Origin: Rahnella laticis
GTDB lineage: Bacteria > Pseudomonadota > Gammaproteobacteria > Enterobacterales > Enterobacteriaceae
Assembly: GCF_015644585.1 (NCBI RefSeq)
Contig: NZ_JADOBI010000001.1
Span: 186,001-250,000, forward strand
Length of the DNA stretch: 64,000 nt
Direction: 5' to 3'
In this document: in pieces, positions 30,515 to 40,739 of the stretch
Layout of the letters: each line of letters begins with the position of its first letter
Numbering within the stretch: the first letter of the stretch is position 1
The notes under the pieces: generated by a model
The model's database searches: none
The model's input: the letters and a program-made list of their open reading frames with translations, nothing else
What the model was told of the DNA's origin: nothing
Program-made: the position numbers and the translations under genes

Positions 30515-31951
30515 TCAGCTTCCGCAGCGGTCTTTCTGACGGGCCAGACTGGCGATGCGTTTCGCCATGCCTCGAAAAATAAACTGATGAGCGGGCATCA
30601 TACTGAACCAGTAGAGCAAACCGCTGAACCCGGCCGGATGCCACCACGCGCGAACGTCCAGACTGCGGCTTTCGCCGTGGTCGGTGATCGTGAACGTCAG
30701 CCGCCCGAGCCCCGGCGCTTTCATCCCGAATAACAGCGCCAGTTCGCGCTGGGGTTTCAGGCTGATCACTTTCCATCCGTCAATTTTATCGCCGATTTTC
30801 AGGGTGTCCCGGTCAGGGCGTCCATACAGCACGCCACCCCCGAGCAGATCGTCGATACGTGCCCGCGTCTTCCATAATCCGTTGGCGTAAAAATAGCCTT
30901 CCGCGCCACCGAGTTTCTGCACCACTTTCCACAGGGATGCTTTTGATGCCGACGTTTCCAGCGTAAAGCCTGCCTGTTTCGGGTAGTAACCGTAGCCGGG
31001 CCGCCAGCGCGAACGGGCGTCCGGATCATAGCCCCAGTCGGGCGAATCCATGACCTGCTGTTGTTCCTTTTCCAGCGTGCGGCGGATTGCCTCATCAATC
31101 GAAATCAGCTCCTGCGGGATCAGCGCCTGAAGTTCTGCACTGTCGGCGGGCAGATCGTGATTCAGCCCCTGGATCAGTGCTTTGGCGAGTGAGGTGGGCA
31201 CTGAGGTAATAAGGCTGAGGAAATACACCGAAACAAAAGAGGTCGGCAGCGGAACGGGGATCAGCCAGCGGCGTTTTCCGCTCAGGGCAATAAAGCGTTC
31301 GAACAACGTCTGATAGCTGATGTACTCCGGCCCGGCGGCGTCGAAAATACGGTTTCCGCTGGCGGGTAAGGTCACCAGACCCTGCAAATAATTCAGCAGA
31401 TTTTCCAGCGCAACCGGCGAGGATTTCGAGCGAACCCATTGCGGCGGCGTGAGAACGGGCAGGTTGTACACCATGTCGCGCATGACTTCGAACGCCGCTG
31501 AACCGGCGCCGATCACAATGCCGGTACGCAGTTCTGTCACCGGAATATTGCTCATCCGCAGTAAGTCGCCGGTCAGTTTGCGTGCCTGTAAATGGGGGGA
31601 ATGGTTGCCTTCCGGCTGCATGGAGCCGAGATAAACAATGTGTTTAATTGAGGAGTCGCGCAGCGCCAGCAGGGTGTGCTGCGCGGCCTGGCGCTCTTTT
31701 TCCAGCAGGTCGTCATCTTCTGACATCGCGTGCACCAGATACACCAGCACATCGGCACCTTCGAAGGCGCTGGCCAGCGTTTTACTCTGGTAGACATCCG
31801 CAAAACAGCAACGGACGTGAGGCCATTTTTGTTGTTGCAGCCATTCGATGCGCCGCGCGGCCGCAGTGACCTGGAAACCGTGCTGGCTCAGGTGGGCAGT
31901 CAGATGTTGTCCGATATATCCGCTGGCGCCGAGGACGACAATTCTTGGCAT
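30515..31951 (-). CDS. ybjT: NAD(P)-binding/DUF2867 protein YbjT
   Basis: 478 residues. N-terminal Rossmann NAD(P)-binding domain (VVLGASGYIGQHL, RTGIVIGAGSAAFEVMRDMVYNLP) over about 1-290, then a DUF2867 domain with WKVISLKPQRELALLFGMKAPG and a hydrophobic end. Matches E. coli YbjT. Possibly a membrane-associated redox enzyme; substrate unknown. The 136-bp gap to the ERIC element shows no gene. Confidence 0.87.
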   Translation of the reverse strand: MPRIVVLGASGYIGQHLTAHLSQHGFQVTAAARRIEWLQQQKWPHVRCCFADVYQSKTLASAFEGADVLVYLVHAMSEDDDLLEKERQAAQHTLLALRDSSIKHIVYLGSMQPEGNHSPHLQARKLTGDLLRMSNIPVTELRTGIVIGAGSAAFEVMRDMVYNLPVLTPPQWVRSKSSPVALENLLNYLQGLVTLPASGNRIFDAAGPEYISYQTLFERFIALSGKRRWLIPVPLPTSFVSVYFLSLITSVPTSLAKALIQGLNHDLPADSAELQALIPQELISIDEAIRRTLEKEQQQVMDSPDWGYDPDARSRWRPGYGYYPKQAGFTLETSASKASLWKVVQKLGGAEGYFYANGLWKTRARIDDLLGGGVLYGRPDRDTLKIGDKIDGWKVISLKPQRELALLFGMKAPGLGRLTFTITDHGESRSLDVRAWWHPAGFSGLLYWFSMMPAHQFIFRGMAKRIASLARQKDRCGS

Positions 31952-32032
31952 AATCCGTTTGCTCTGAGTGTAGGGGAAATCATGAAAATACGGCGGCAGC
32001 CGGAAGGCTTGCCACCGCTGGCAGGTTGACTG

Positions 32033-33052
32033 TCAGGCGTGCTGGTGCAGGAATTCCTGCCACAGGGCGACGACTTTTTGCAGGTCTTCACGGCTGATAT
32101 TGATGTGAGTCAGCACGCGGGTCAGCGGTCCGGCACTGATGATGACGCCGCGCTCACGCATCCACGGGCCCATTTTTTCGGCCAGTTCAGCGCTCTGTTT
32201 AATGTACAGAACGTTGGTCTGCGGGCCGGGTTCAGCGATTTGCACGCCGATATTGCTCAGCTGTTCAGCCAGCCATTGTGCGTTGTCATGGTCATCTTTC
32301 AGACGCGCCACGTTGTTTTCCAGCGCATAAATGGCCGCCGCGGCCAGAATGCCGGACTGGCGCATGCCGCCGCCGGTCATCTTGCGCCAGCGGTTCGCAC
32401 GATGGATGTACTCTTTGCTGCCGACCAGCAGGGAACCAATCGGCGCGCCCAGACCTTTCGACAGGCATATGGTCAGGGTGTCGCAATATTGGGTGATTTC
32501 GCTCAGCTCGACGTTTAGCGCTACCGCGGCATTCATGATGCGCGCGCCATCAATGTGCAGCGCCAGCCCTTTTTCGCGGGTAAACGCGTAAGCTTTTTGC
32601 AGATAATCGAGCGGAAGCACTTTGCCGCTGTGCGTATTTTCCAGGCTCAGAAGACGGGTGCGGGCAAAGTGAATATCATCAGGTTTGATGGCAGCGGCGA
32701 CTTTATCCAGCGGGATAGAACCGTCGGCGGCCATATCGAGCGGCTGCGGCTGAATGCTGCCGAGAACGGCGGCACCGCCGGCTTCATACATATAGTTGTG
32801 GGCTTTCTGGCCGACAATATATTCTTCTCCGCGCTGACAGTGCGTCAGCAGGGCAACCAGATTAGCCTGTGTGCCGGTCGGTAAAAACAGCGCGGCTTCT
32901 TTGCCACACAGTTTCGCGGCCAGGTCCTGCAAAGCATTTACCGTTGGGTCATCGCCGTAGACATCATCGCCGACTTCAGCGCTGGCCATCGCCTGACGCA
33001 TAGCTTCGCTGGGGCGGGTTACGGTATCACTGCGTAAATCGATCAACGTCAT
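32033..33052 (-). CDS. ltaE: Low-specificity L-threonine (allo-threonine) aldolase
   Basis: 339 residues, fold-type I PLP enzyme. Splits L-allo-threonine and L-threonine to glycine and acetaldehyde. MTLIDLRSDTVTRP start, GDDVYGDDPT, PTGTQANL, IDGARI (PLP aspartate), and the Schiff-base lysine in CLSKGLGAPIGS near residue 197. Same length class as E. coli LtaE (333). Follows poxB on the same strand, but a terminator separates them. Confidence 0.95.
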   Translation of the reverse strand: MTLIDLRSDTVTRPSEAMRQAMASAEVGDDVYGDDPTVNALQDLAAKLCGKEAALFLPTGTQANLVALLTHCQRGEEYIVGQKAHNYMYEAGGAAVLGSIQPQPLDMAADGSIPLDKVAAAIKPDDIHFARTRLLSLENTHSGKVLPLDYLQKAYAFTREKGLALHIDGARIMNAAVALNVELSEITQYCDTLTICLSKGLGAPIGSLLVGSKEYIHRANRWRKMTGGGMRQSGILAAAAIYALENNVARLKDDHDNAQWLAEQLSNIGVQIAEPGPQTNVLYIKQSAELAEKMGPWMRERGVIISAGPLTRVLTHINISREDLQKVVALWQEFLHQHA

Positions 33053-33084
33053 AATCCTTCTACCAGGTGAATGTTAAGGGGAGG

Positions 33085-33109
33085 AAAAAAGCGGGCAACC
33101 TGTGCCCGC
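33085..33109 (-). terminator. Terminator of poxB
   Basis: GCGGGC / GCCCGC stem, 7-base loop; on the minus strand it is followed by six T. It lies 28 bases past the poxB stop. Confidence 0.85.
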
Positions 33110-33137
33110 CTGACTCTCCACTATATCCCTGTCGGGG

Positions 33138-34859
33138 TTACCGCAGCCAGTTGGTTTTTGCCAGTTCGATGACTTCGTCACCCCGGCCGCTGATCACCGC
33201 CCGCAGCATGTAGAGGCTGAAGCCTTTTGCCTGCTCAAATTTAATCTGCGGCGGCATCGCCAGTTCTTCGGTGGCGGTGATGACATCCACCAGCACCGGC
33301 CCCTGATAAGCAAACGCGTCCTGCAATGCCGCGTCCACGTCGGAAGCTTTTTCCACGCGTATCCCTTTGATTCCTGCCGCTTCGGCAATCGCCGCGAAAT
33401 CCGGGTTTTTAAGCTCGGTGCCGTCGGTCAGATAACCACCGGCTTTCATTTCCATCGCCACAAAACCCAACACGCTGTTGTTGAATATGACAATTTTCAC
33501 CGGCAATTTTTGCTGTGCCAGCGTCAGGAAATCGCCCATCAGCATGGCAAAACCGCCGTCGCCGCACAGCGCCACCACCTGACGCGTGCGGTCAATCGCC
33601 TGTGCGCCGATGGCCTGCGGCATGGCGTTGGCCATCGAGCCGTGGTTAAACGAACCGAGCAGACGGCGCTGACCGTTCATTTGCAGGTAACGGCACGCCC
33701 AGACGGTAGGCGTGCCGACGTCACAGGTAAAGATGGCGTTGGCATCGGCGAAGCGGCTGATTTGCTGTGCCAGATATTGCGGATGGATCGCCTGTTTGTC
33801 GTTCGGCGTCGCCAGCGCATCGAGATCTTTGCGCGCTTCTTCATAATGCTTCAGGGCTTTGTCGAGGAACTTACGCTCAGTTTTCACCTGCAATTGCGGC
33901 AGAACGGCGGTCAGGGTGGATTTGATATCGCCGACCAGCGCCATATCAACGTGGCAGTGCGCACCGATACTGCCCGGATTGATATCTATCTGAATGATTT
34001 TTGCGTCTGTCGGATAAAACGCGCGGTACGGGAATTGCGTGCCGAGCAGGATCAGCGTATCGGCATTCATCATGGCGTGGAAACCGGAGGAAAAACCGAT
34101 CAGCCCGGTCATGCCGACGCTGTACGGGTTATCCCATTCAATATGTTCTTTTCCGCGCAGGGCATGTACTACCGGCGCTTTCAGGGTTTCCGCCAGCCTG
34201 ATCACTTCGTCGTGAGCACCGGCACAACCGCTGCCGCACATCAGGGTAATGTTGGTCGCGCCATTGAGCAGTTCGGCCAGCTTATCCAGTTCGGTCTCCT
34301 GAGGCTGTACCTTCGGCAACTGCGGCGGATACCAGCTGACTTTGGCGTCTTCCGGTGCCGGTTTCAGCGCAACATCGCCGGGCAAAACAATTACGGAAAC
34401 GCCGCGGTTCAGGATCGCCTTGCGCATGGCGATCGCCAGCACCTGCGGGAGCTGTTCCGGGTTGGTGACTAATTCACAATAGTGGCTGCATTCGCGGAAT
34501 AATTCGGTCGGATGGGTTTCCTGAAAATAGCCGCTGCCGATTTCGCTGGAGGGAATATGCGCCGCGATGGCGAGCACCGGGACGTGGTTGCGATGGCAGT
34601 CGAACAGGCCGTTGATCAGATGTAAGTTACCGGGGCCGCAGGAACCGGCGCAGACCGCCAGTTCACCGGTGATTTGTGCTTCGGCACCGGCGGCAAAGGC
34701 GGCAACCTCTTCATGACGCGTGCCGAGCCATTCGATGGTGCCCATGCGGTTCAGGCTGTCGCTCAGCCCGTTAAGCGAATCGCCAGTTACGCCCCAGATT
34801 CTTTTTACGCCTGCTGCTTCAAGAGTTTTCGCCAGATATGACGCTACGCTTTCTTTCAT
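33138..34859 (-). CDS. poxB: Pyruvate dehydrogenase (ubiquinone) / pyruvate oxidase
   Basis: 573 residues (E. coli 572) from the ATG after GGAGGGAATCAG; a longer frame upstream is not conserved. Thiamine-diphosphate flavoenzyme that decarboxylates pyruvate to acetate plus CO2 and reduces ubiquinone at the membrane. Visible: [14 protein letters not shown] with the TPP glutamate in [17 protein letters not shown] region RAFYPTD, TPP/Mg motif [14 protein letters not shown] (about 440), and a C-terminal amphipathic segment for lipid activation ([11 protein letters not shown] end). A sigma-S-like -10 lies upstream. Confidence 0.95.
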   Translation of the reverse strand: MKESVASYLAKTLEAAGVKRIWGVTGDSLNGLSDSLNRMGTIEWLGTRHEEVAAFAAGAEAQITGELAVCAGSCGPGNLHLINGLFDCHRNHVPVLAIAAHIPSSEIGSGYFQETHPTELFRECSHYCELVTNPEQLPQVLAIAMRKAILNRGVSVIVLPGDVALKPAPEDAKVSWYPPQLPKVQPQETELDKLAELLNGATNITLMCGSGCAGAHDEVIRLAETLKAPVVHALRGKEHIEWDNPYSVGMTGLIGFSSGFHAMMNADTLILLGTQFPYRAFYPTDAKIIQIDINPGSIGAHCHVDMALVGDIKSTLTAVLPQLQVKTERKFLDKALKHYEEARKDLDALATPNDKQAIHPQYLAQQISRFADANAIFTCDVGTPTVWACRYLQMNGQRRLLGSFNHGSMANAMPQAIGAQAIDRTRQVVALCGDGGFAMLMGDFLTLAQQKLPVKIVIFNNSVLGFVAMEMKAGGYLTDGTELKNPDFAAIAEAAGIKGIRVEKASDVDAALQDAFAYQGPVLVDVITATEELAMPPQIKFEQAKGFSLYMLRAVISGRGDEVIELAKTNWLR

Positions 34860-34933
34860 CAACTGATTCCCTCCGGTGTGCCCGTAATCTTTCGCTATGT
34901 ATGAAGCCTTCGGGCGGGTTTTAAATAAGTGGA

Positions 34934-34943
34934 TTAAGCATAG
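34934..34943 (-). promoter_or_regulatory. Sigma-S-like -10 element of poxB
   Basis: On the minus strand, CTATGCTTAA, close to the sigma-S extended -10 CTATACTTAA, 75 bp before the poxB start. E. coli poxB is known to depend on RpoS. Confidence 0.6.
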
Positions 34944-35073
34944 TCCACTGATTACATCCATGAATGCACAGCCTTAAACCATACAAAATTACGCGGGGAG
35001 GGAAGGTGAAGTTTTGTAAATCTGCCCGCGCAGACTGTAAAAAGTCATGAGCGGGCAGCGGGAGGCGCGGGGA

Positions 35074-36087
35074 TCAGGCGAGCGTGACGTCGCCCTGAAG
35101 CTGACAGCTGCACGCCAGAACGTAGCCCTGCGCGACTTCTTCGTCGGTGAGCGTCATGCGGCTGGTGGTTGTGTATTCACCGGAAAGCACGCGGGTTTTG
35201 CAACTGCCGCAAACGCCCGCGCGGCAGGCTGCCGTGACCGGCAGTTTGTTCTGTTCCATGGCGGCCAGCAGCGTTGAACCGACCGGCACGCGGAAGTTTG
35301 CAAGCGGCGTCAGGCGGGTCAGCGTCAGTTGCTGGTCTGCTGAAACAACCATTTCTGTGGCCTGAAACTGTTCCTTAACGATGTTTTGTGGCGGAACACC
35401 CAGTTCGGCCGCCCATTTTCCGGCCAGTTCCATATATGGCGCGGGCCCGCAAATCATCACCCGGCGCGCAGCGATATCCGCCACCTGGCTTTGCAGTAAG
35501 TCCTGACTGAGACGCCCTGCAATCTGGCCCGGTGCCGCATCATTTTCAGCCAGAATGGTCAGACGAAGTTGCGGGTATTGCGCCGCCATACGCTGCCATT
35601 CTTGCGCAAAAATGACGTCCTGCGGGCTGCGGACGCTGTAGAACACCTGCACGCTTTGCGCCGGAGAATGCGCCAGAACGCGGCGTGCGATGGACATCAC
35701 CGGCGTTACGCCACAACCGGCGGCCAGCAGTAATAAAGGTTGCGGTGTTTCACAGGTGAATTCGCCCTGAGCGTCCGAAAGCCACAGGTAATCGCCCGGT
35801 TTAACCTGTTGCGTCAGCCAGCCGGAGCCTTCACCGCCATCAATCCGGCGCACCGTCAGCTGGATAAACCGGCTCAAACCCGGTGTGGAAGAGAGCGTAT
35901 ACGCGCGCTGTACGTCACCGCTCTGGCCGATATTCACCAGCGCAAACTGGCCCGGCTGATACGGATAAACGTCGTGATTGATCAGCGACAGCGTCCAGAC
36001 ATCGGGCGTTTCCTGCGTAACGGAATACACCTGCATGCGGTTCTGACACAGCGCTGTCGGCTGGTCAGGAAATAAAGGAAAGTTCAT
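35074..36087 (-). CDS. hcr: NADH oxidoreductase Hcr
   Basis: 337 residues. Domain order FAD (RAYTLSSTPG), NAD (LLLAAGCGVTPVMS, ICGPAPYM), then C-terminal [2Fe-2S] ferredoxin (CRAGVCGSCKTRVLSGEY...LACSC). Transfers electrons from NADH to Hcp. The ATG at 36087 lies 8 bases inside the junction with hcp; an in-frame TTG slightly upstream is less likely. Same operon as hcp, both under the NsrR-like operator. Confidence 0.94.
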   Translation of the reverse strand: MNFPLFPDQPTALCQNRMQVYSVTQETPDVWTLSLINHDVYPYQPGQFALVNIGQSGDVQRAYTLSSTPGLSRFIQLTVRRIDGGEGSGWLTQQVKPGDYLWLSDAQGEFTCETPQPLLLLAAGCGVTPVMSIARRVLAHSPAQSVQVFYSVRSPQDVIFAQEWQRMAAQYPQLRLTILAENDAAPGQIAGRLSQDLLQSQVADIAARRVMICGPAPYMELAGKWAAELGVPPQNIVKEQFQATEMVVSADQQLTLTRLTPLANFRVPVGSTLLAAMEQNKLPVTAACRAGVCGSCKTRVLSGEYTTTSRMTLTDEEVAQGYVLACSCQLQGDVTLA

Positions 36088-36094
36088 CTCAGAT

Positions 36095-37750
36095 TTACTC
36101 CGCAAGCATGGTTTTCAGATCCTGCTCAACCGACGTAATCGAACGCAGGCCGAACTGTTCGTTAAGTACCGCCAGCAGATTGTCGGTCAGGAAAGCCGGA
36201 GCCGTCGGGCCGGTGGCGATGTTTTTCACGCCCAGCGACAACAGCGTCAGCAGGATCACAATCGCTTTCTGCTCGAACCATGAAAGCACCAGACTCAGTG
36301 GCAAATCATTCACGCCACAACCGAGTTTTTCGGCCAGATTGACCGCCAGAATAATTGCGGAGTAAGCGTCGTTACACTGACCGACGTCCAGCAGGCGCGG
36401 CAGACCTTCGATGGTGCCGAAGTCCAGTTTGTTGAAGCGGTATTTCCCGCAGGCCAGCGTCATGATCGCGCAATCCTGCGGCACGCTGCGCGCCAGATCG
36501 GTAAAGTAACTGCGTTCGCCGCGGCTGCCGTCACAACCGCCAATCAGGAAGATATGACGCAATTTTTTGGCGGCGACTAAATCAATCACGGTATCGGCCG
36601 CGCTGAGCAGCGTCTGGCGACCAAAGCCGACGGTAATTTCCTGCTCGATCTCACTGTAAGGGAAACCGGCCAGTTGCAACGCCTGGCTGATCACCGGCGC
36701 GAAATTTTCGCCTTCCAGATGCTGTACGCCCGGCCAGCCGACAATGCTGCGGGTCCAGATACGGTCGCCGTAGTTACCGACGTTAGGGTCAATAATACAG
36801 TTGGAGGTCATCACCACCGGGCCGGGGAATTTGGCAAATTCAACCTGCTGATTCTGCCAGCCGCTGCCGTAGTTACCGGCCAGGTGCGGGAATTTTTTCA
36901 GTTCAGGATAACCGTGCGCAGGCAGCATTTCGCCGTGGGTATAAATATTGATGCCAGTGCCGGCGGTCTGTTCGAGCAGCATCTGCAAATCTTTCAGGTC
37001 ATGGCCTGAAATCAGAATCGCTTTACCCGCCAGCGGGCGCACATTGACGGACGTCGGGCGCGGATGGCCGTAAGCGTCCGTTTCGCCTTTGTCCAGAATC
37101 GCCATCACGCCGAAGTTCATTTTGCCGATCGCCATCGCGTTTTCGAGCAGCACACCCATGTCGGAAGGTTGCGTACCGAGCCACGCCATCAGGCGGTGAT
37201 ACTCCGCATAAATCGCAGTGTCCGACTGGCCGAGAACGTGCGCGTGTTCCATATAGGCCGCCGCGCCTTTCAGGCCGTACAGGCACAACATGCGCAGCCC
37301 GTGAATGTCATCGCCGATCTGCGCTTTGTCGCCGTTAAGCGCAAATTGCTGAGCCTGTTGTTGCAGGTCATTCAGGTTATCGCTGACCAGTTCCAGCGCC
37401 GCCAGCGGGTGATCAACGGTGATTTCCGGATCCATCAGACGGCAGCGAACCGCCAGCGCTTCACGGTGAATAATCGCTTCACGCGCGTAGCCGACGATAC
37501 GGTCGGAATCGAAGTTGACGTTGGTCAGCGTGGAGAAAAAGGCCCGTGGCGCGAAGCTGTCAATGTCTTCATCGACAATCCCGTAACCGCGCGCCGCCAG
37601 CGCCCAGGCCGATAAGCCCTGTAAAACGGCGACCAGCAAGTCCTGCAAATCGGAAGTTTCAGCGGTTTTACCACACATACCCTGCGCATAAGCGCAGCCA
37701 TTGCCCGCCGGGGTACGGACTGTTTGTTCACATTGCACACAAAACATCAT
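36095..37750 (-). CDS. hcp: Hybrid cluster protein / hydroxylamine (NO) reductase
   Basis: 551 residues, cytosolic. The N-terminal cluster cysteines are C-V-Q-C, then C ([11 protein letters not shown]) spaced as in the enterobacterial class; hybrid-cluster ligands appear in [24 protein letters not shown] and GQCNDAY. Current knowledge assigns it high-affinity NO reductase and S-nitrosylase roles under anaerobiosis. AAGGATCGA ribosome site; the start doublet MM makes the exact first codon uncertain by one. Confidence 0.96.
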   Translation of the reverse strand: MMFCVQCEQTVRTPAGNGCAYAQGMCGKTAETSDLQDLLVAVLQGLSAWALAARGYGIVDEDIDSFAPRAFFSTLTNVNFDSDRIVGYAREAIIHREALAVRCRLMDPEITVDHPLAALELVSDNLNDLQQQAQQFALNGDKAQIGDDIHGLRMLCLYGLKGAAAYMEHAHVLGQSDTAIYAEYHRLMAWLGTQPSDMGVLLENAMAIGKMNFGVMAILDKGETDAYGHPRPTSVNVRPLAGKAILISGHDLKDLQMLLEQTAGTGINIYTHGEMLPAHGYPELKKFPHLAGNYGSGWQNQQVEFAKFPGPVVMTSNCIIDPNVGNYGDRIWTRSIVGWPGVQHLEGENFAPVISQALQLAGFPYSEIEQEITVGFGRQTLLSAADTVIDLVAAKKLRHIFLIGGCDGSRGERSYFTDLARSVPQDCAIMTLACGKYRFNKLDFGTIEGLPRLLDVGQCNDAYSAIILAVNLAEKLGCGVNDLPLSLVLSWFEQKAIVILLTLLSLGVKNIATGPTAPAFLTDNLLAVLNEQFGLRSITSVEQDLKTMLAE

Positions 37751-37764
37751 TCGATCCTTTTATA

Positions 37765-37787
37765 AAGTTGCATTTGAAATGCTTGTT
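37765..37787 (-). promoter_or_regulatory. NsrR-like operator before hcp
   Basis: 23 bp with 11-1-11 dyad structure: arms AAGTTGCATTT and AAATGCTTGTT around a G, close to the NsrR pattern AAGATGCATTT-N-AAATGCATCTT. Lies 15 bp before the hcp start. A single FNR-like half (ATCAA on the minus strand near 37788) adjoins it. Confidence 0.7.
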
Positions 37788-37881
37788 TTGATGCAAGCCT
37801 AAGACTGCCGGGAAAAGAAATGAAGGGGTTTTTAAGACAAAGTGGGGGGAAGTTGATTTAAAGCAATTTTTGCAGGGGTAT

Positions 37882-37907
37882 TTCCCGCTGTCAGAAAACA
37901 GCGGGAA
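37882..37907 (-). terminator. Hairpin after lysO
   Basis: Perfect 10-bp stem TTCCCGCTGT / ACAGCGGGAA, 6-base loop, 10 bases after the lysO stop. The T-run is weak. Confidence 0.6.
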
Positions 37908-37916
37908 GGGCAGACA

Positions 37917-38816
37917 TCAGGCGGAGAAAAAGGCCATCAGCACCGGGGCGATAAGGCTTAATACAAAACCGTGAACCACCGCGGGCGGCACCATATCCAG
38001 CCCGCCGCTGCGTTGTAATACCGGCAGGGTGAAGTCCATCGACGTTGCGCCGCACAGGCCCAGTGCGGTTGAACGGCTGCTGCGAACCAGCGTCGGGATC
38101 AGCATGATGGCGCAAAGCTCACGCGCCAGATCGTTGAAGAACGCGGCGCTGCCAATCACCGGCCCGAACGAATCCGTCAGAACGATACCGGAAAGGGAAT
38201 ACCAGCCGTAACCTGAAGCCAGCGCCAGACCGGTTTTCAGCGGCAAACCGAGCAGCAGGGCGGCTATCGCACCGCCGATTAACGCACTGACTGCCACCAC
38301 GATCGCGACCATCATGCCGCGGCGATTGAGGATAATCTGGCGCAGCGTCATGCTGCTGTTGCGCAGTTGCAACCCCACCAGCGCCAGCAGGAATAACAGG
38401 GCGATTTCACTGGCCTGTGAGGCGAAGGTCAGCCAGTGCCATTGCGTCAGGCCGAGTGCAAAACCGAGGATGACGACGCCGCAAAGTTTCAGGGATTCCA
38501 GCGCCATGTGGACGCGTGAAGGCAGCTTTTCCTGCTTGTGCTGGGTTTTCCACGGACGGCGGCGTTCGAGCAACCATAGCGCGGCGTAGTTCATCACGAA
38601 AATGCACAGGAAGCAGACGGCGGCATATTTGAAAATCAGCAATAAATTCGCGCTGAGATTGTCGAGGAAAGCCAGACTGATGCCCATAATGAAAAGAATG
38701 ACGTACACCATCCAGCTCAGCAGTTGGTTAACCAGATGCAGCAGGGACCGGTTTTTGAGCGGAATGAGATAACCGACAATCAGTGGCAAAAGAATAATTA
38801 ACAGCCCGGAATACAT
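37917..38816 (-). CDS. lysO: Lysine exporter LysO (YbjE)
   Basis: 299 residues, same as E. coli, when started at MYSGLLIIL; the upstream 16 codons are not conserved. Inner membrane, about 8 spans. Family landmarks: LPLIVGYLIPL, LLSWMVYVILFIMGISLAFLDNL, KLPSRVHMALESLKLCGVV, GYGWYSLSGIVLTDSFGP, NDLAREL, LGLCGATSMDFTLPVLQ. Exports L-lysine and toxic analogues. The 189-bp spacer to ybjD contains hairpins at 38923-38940 (CGCAGA/TCTGCG) and 38971-38989, but no recognised riboswitch. Confidence 0.93.
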   Translation of the reverse strand: MYSGLLIILLPLIVGYLIPLKNRSLLHLVNQLLSWMVYVILFIMGISLAFLDNLSANLLLIFKYAAVCFLCIFVMNYAALWLLERRRPWKTQHKQEKLPSRVHMALESLKLCGVVILGFALGLTQWHWLTFASQASEIALLFLLALVGLQLRNSSMTLRQIILNRRGMMVAIVVAVSALIGGAIAALLLGLPLKTGLALASGYGWYSLSGIVLTDSFGPVIGSAAFFNDLARELCAIMLIPTLVRSSRSTALGLCGATSMDFTLPVLQRSGGLDMVPPAVVHGFVLSLIAPVLMAFFSA

Positions 38817-39005
38817 AATGCAAAAATCCCTGAAAAGTGAGGTTCCATGAACGGAGCGCGACACAGAAAATGCCGCCCGACACGCTAACGAAAAGTAATC
38901 AGACTGTAAAGCGGCTTCGGCACGCAGAGCGCGTTCTGCGGGCTTGACCTGAACCCTTTTTTAACGCCATGCTCAGGGAAGCACTGAGCGCACAGGAGGC
39001 GTCTG

Positions 39006-40739
39006 ATGTATCTGGAACATATTGATATTGTCGGTTTTCGGGGTATCAACCGGCTGTCTTTGACACTGACTCAGCCCGCGCAACGGGGCGCTTCAATTAC
39101 CGGTTCTGCCAGTCAGGGACAGGCAGAATCCTTCCTGACCAATACGGTTCTGATTGGTGAAAACGCCTGGGGTAAATCCAGCCTGCTCGACGCCCTCACA
39201 CTGCTGCTTTCACCTGAACCCAAACTTTACTGCTTCAAAGAGGAGGATTTCTACTTTCCCGCCGGGGAACAGGAATCCAAATCACAGTATCTGCACGTCG
39301 TGTTTACGTTTTGTGAAAACCAGGCAGGGCACCATACGTCACCGCGATTTAATCCGTTATCCCCTTTATGGGTGAAATGTGCCGACAAGCTGAACCGGAT
39401 TTATTACCGGCTGGAAGGCGAGCTGGACGATGACGGCAGCGTGATGACCTTGCGCAGTTTTCTGTCGTCCAACGGTCAGCCGCTAAATCTGACGACGATC
39501 GACCCGCTGGCGCAGGCGCTGATCCGTCTCAATCCGGTACTGCGTTTACGCGATGCGCGGTTTATCCGGCGTCTGCGCAGCGAAACGCTGGCGCCTCGGT
39601 TAGCGGTCAATAATGAAGAACTGGCGAAACAGCTCGACGAACTGACACGCGGGCTGGTGCATAACCCGCAAACGCTGACCAACAGCGAACTGCGCAGCGG
39701 GCTGTCGGCGATGCAGCAGTTACTGGAGCATTATTTTGCCGAGCAGGGCACATCAAACAGCATGCCCTGGCAGCAAAAACGGCATGGCCGCGCCGAGAGC
39801 CGCCGGGCGTGGCGCTCGCTGGATAACATCAACCGCATGATTGCAGAGCCGAACAGCCGCAGCATGCGGGTGATGCTGCTGGGCATGTTTTCCACTTTAT
39901 TGCAGGCGAAGGGTTCAGTGGTGCTGCATCCGGACGCACGGCCTTTATTGCTGATTGAAGACCCCGAAACCCGTCTGCATCCGATCATGCTGTCGGTGGC
40001 GTGGGGATTACTGGATCAGCTGCCGTTGCAACGGATCACGACGACCAATTCCGGCGATTTGCTTTCGCTGGTGCCGGTTGAGCAGATTTGCAGGCTGGTG
40101 CGTGAGTCAGGGCGCGTCGCGGCTTACGGTATCGGGCCGGAAGGGTTGAGCATGGAAGACAGCCGCCGGATTGCTTTCCATATTCGCTTTAACCGGCCTT
40201 CGTCTTTGTTTGCGCGCTGCTGGCTGCTGGTGGAAGGCGAAACGGAAGTATGGTTGCTCAATCAGCTGGCGCGACAGTGCGGTTATCATTTCGAATCTGA
40301 AGGCATTAAGGTGATTGAGTTTGCGCAGTGCGGACTGAAGCCGTTGCTGCGTTTCGCCCGGCAGATGGGCATCGAGTGGCATGCGCTGGTCGACGGTGAC
40401 GAAGCCGGGCGCAAATACGCGGCGACGGTCATTGCCAACGTGGAAAATCATGACGATACGCTGCGTTACCGACTGACGGCGTTACCGGCGCAGGACATTG
40501 AGTATTTCCTGTATCGTGAAGGGTTTGAGGACGTGTATCGCAAGAATTCGGCGATAGCGGCGAATGTGCCGATGGCGCCGCGACGAATTATCGATAAAGC
40601 GATTCACCGCAGCTCGAAGCCGGATCTGGCCATTGATGTGGCGCTGGCGGCGTCTTTGCGGGGAACCGCATCGATTCCTCCGCTGCTGCGGCAAATGTTT
40701 TCCCGCGTGGCCTGGCTGGCGCGCGGCAGGGCGGATTAA
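39006..40739 (+). CDS. ybjD: OLD-family ATP-dependent nuclease-like protein YbjD
   Basis: 577 residues (E. coli 552). ABC-type ATPase: Walker A GENAWGKSSLLDAL near 56, Walker B LLLIEDPETRLHP near 320, sensor TTNSGDLLSL. The C-terminal Toprim-like part has LLVEGETEVWLLNQL and LVDGDEAGRKYA, the acidic metal sites of class 2 OLD nucleases. Compared with E. coli, about 22 residues are inserted just before the Walker A strand (QRGASITGSASQGQAE region), rich in Gly/Ser/Gln. Probably acts in DNA repair or defence; role unproven. Convergent with ybjX with a 4-base overlap of the ends. Confidence 0.88.
   Translation: MYLEHIDIVGFRGINRLSLTLTQPAQRGASITGSASQGQAESFLTNTVLIGENAWGKSSLLDALTLLLSPEPKLYCFKEEDFYFPAGEQESKSQYLHVVFTFCENQAGHHTSPRFNPLSPLWVKCADKLNRIYYRLEGELDDDGSVMTLRSFLSSNGQPLNLTTIDPLAQALIRLNPVLRLRDARFIRRLRSETLAPRLAVNNEELAKQLDELTRGLVHNPQTLTNSELRSGLSAMQQLLEHYFAEQGTSNSMPWQQKRHGRAESRRAWRSLDNINRMIAEPNSRSMRVMLLGMFSTLLQAKGSVVLHPDARPLLLIEDPETRLHPIMLSVAWGLLDQLPLQRITTTNSGDLLSLVPVEQICRLVRESGRVAAYGIGPEGLSMEDSRRIAFHIRFNRPSSLFARCWLLVEGETEVWLLNQLARQCGYHFESEGIKVIEFAQCGLKPLLRFARQMGIEWHALVDGDEAGRKYAATVIANVENHDDTLRYRLTALPAQDIEYFLYREGFEDVYRKNSAIAANVPMAPRRIIDKAIHRSSKPDLAIDVALAASLRGTASIPPLLRQMFSRVAWLARGRAD

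Noticed and set aside
33510-34472. 320-codon frame opposite poxB
   Set aside because: Shadow of poxB, no ribosome site.
38817-39005. Lysine riboswitch ahead of lysO
   Set aside because: Only two short hairpins were found; no long conserved L-box layout.
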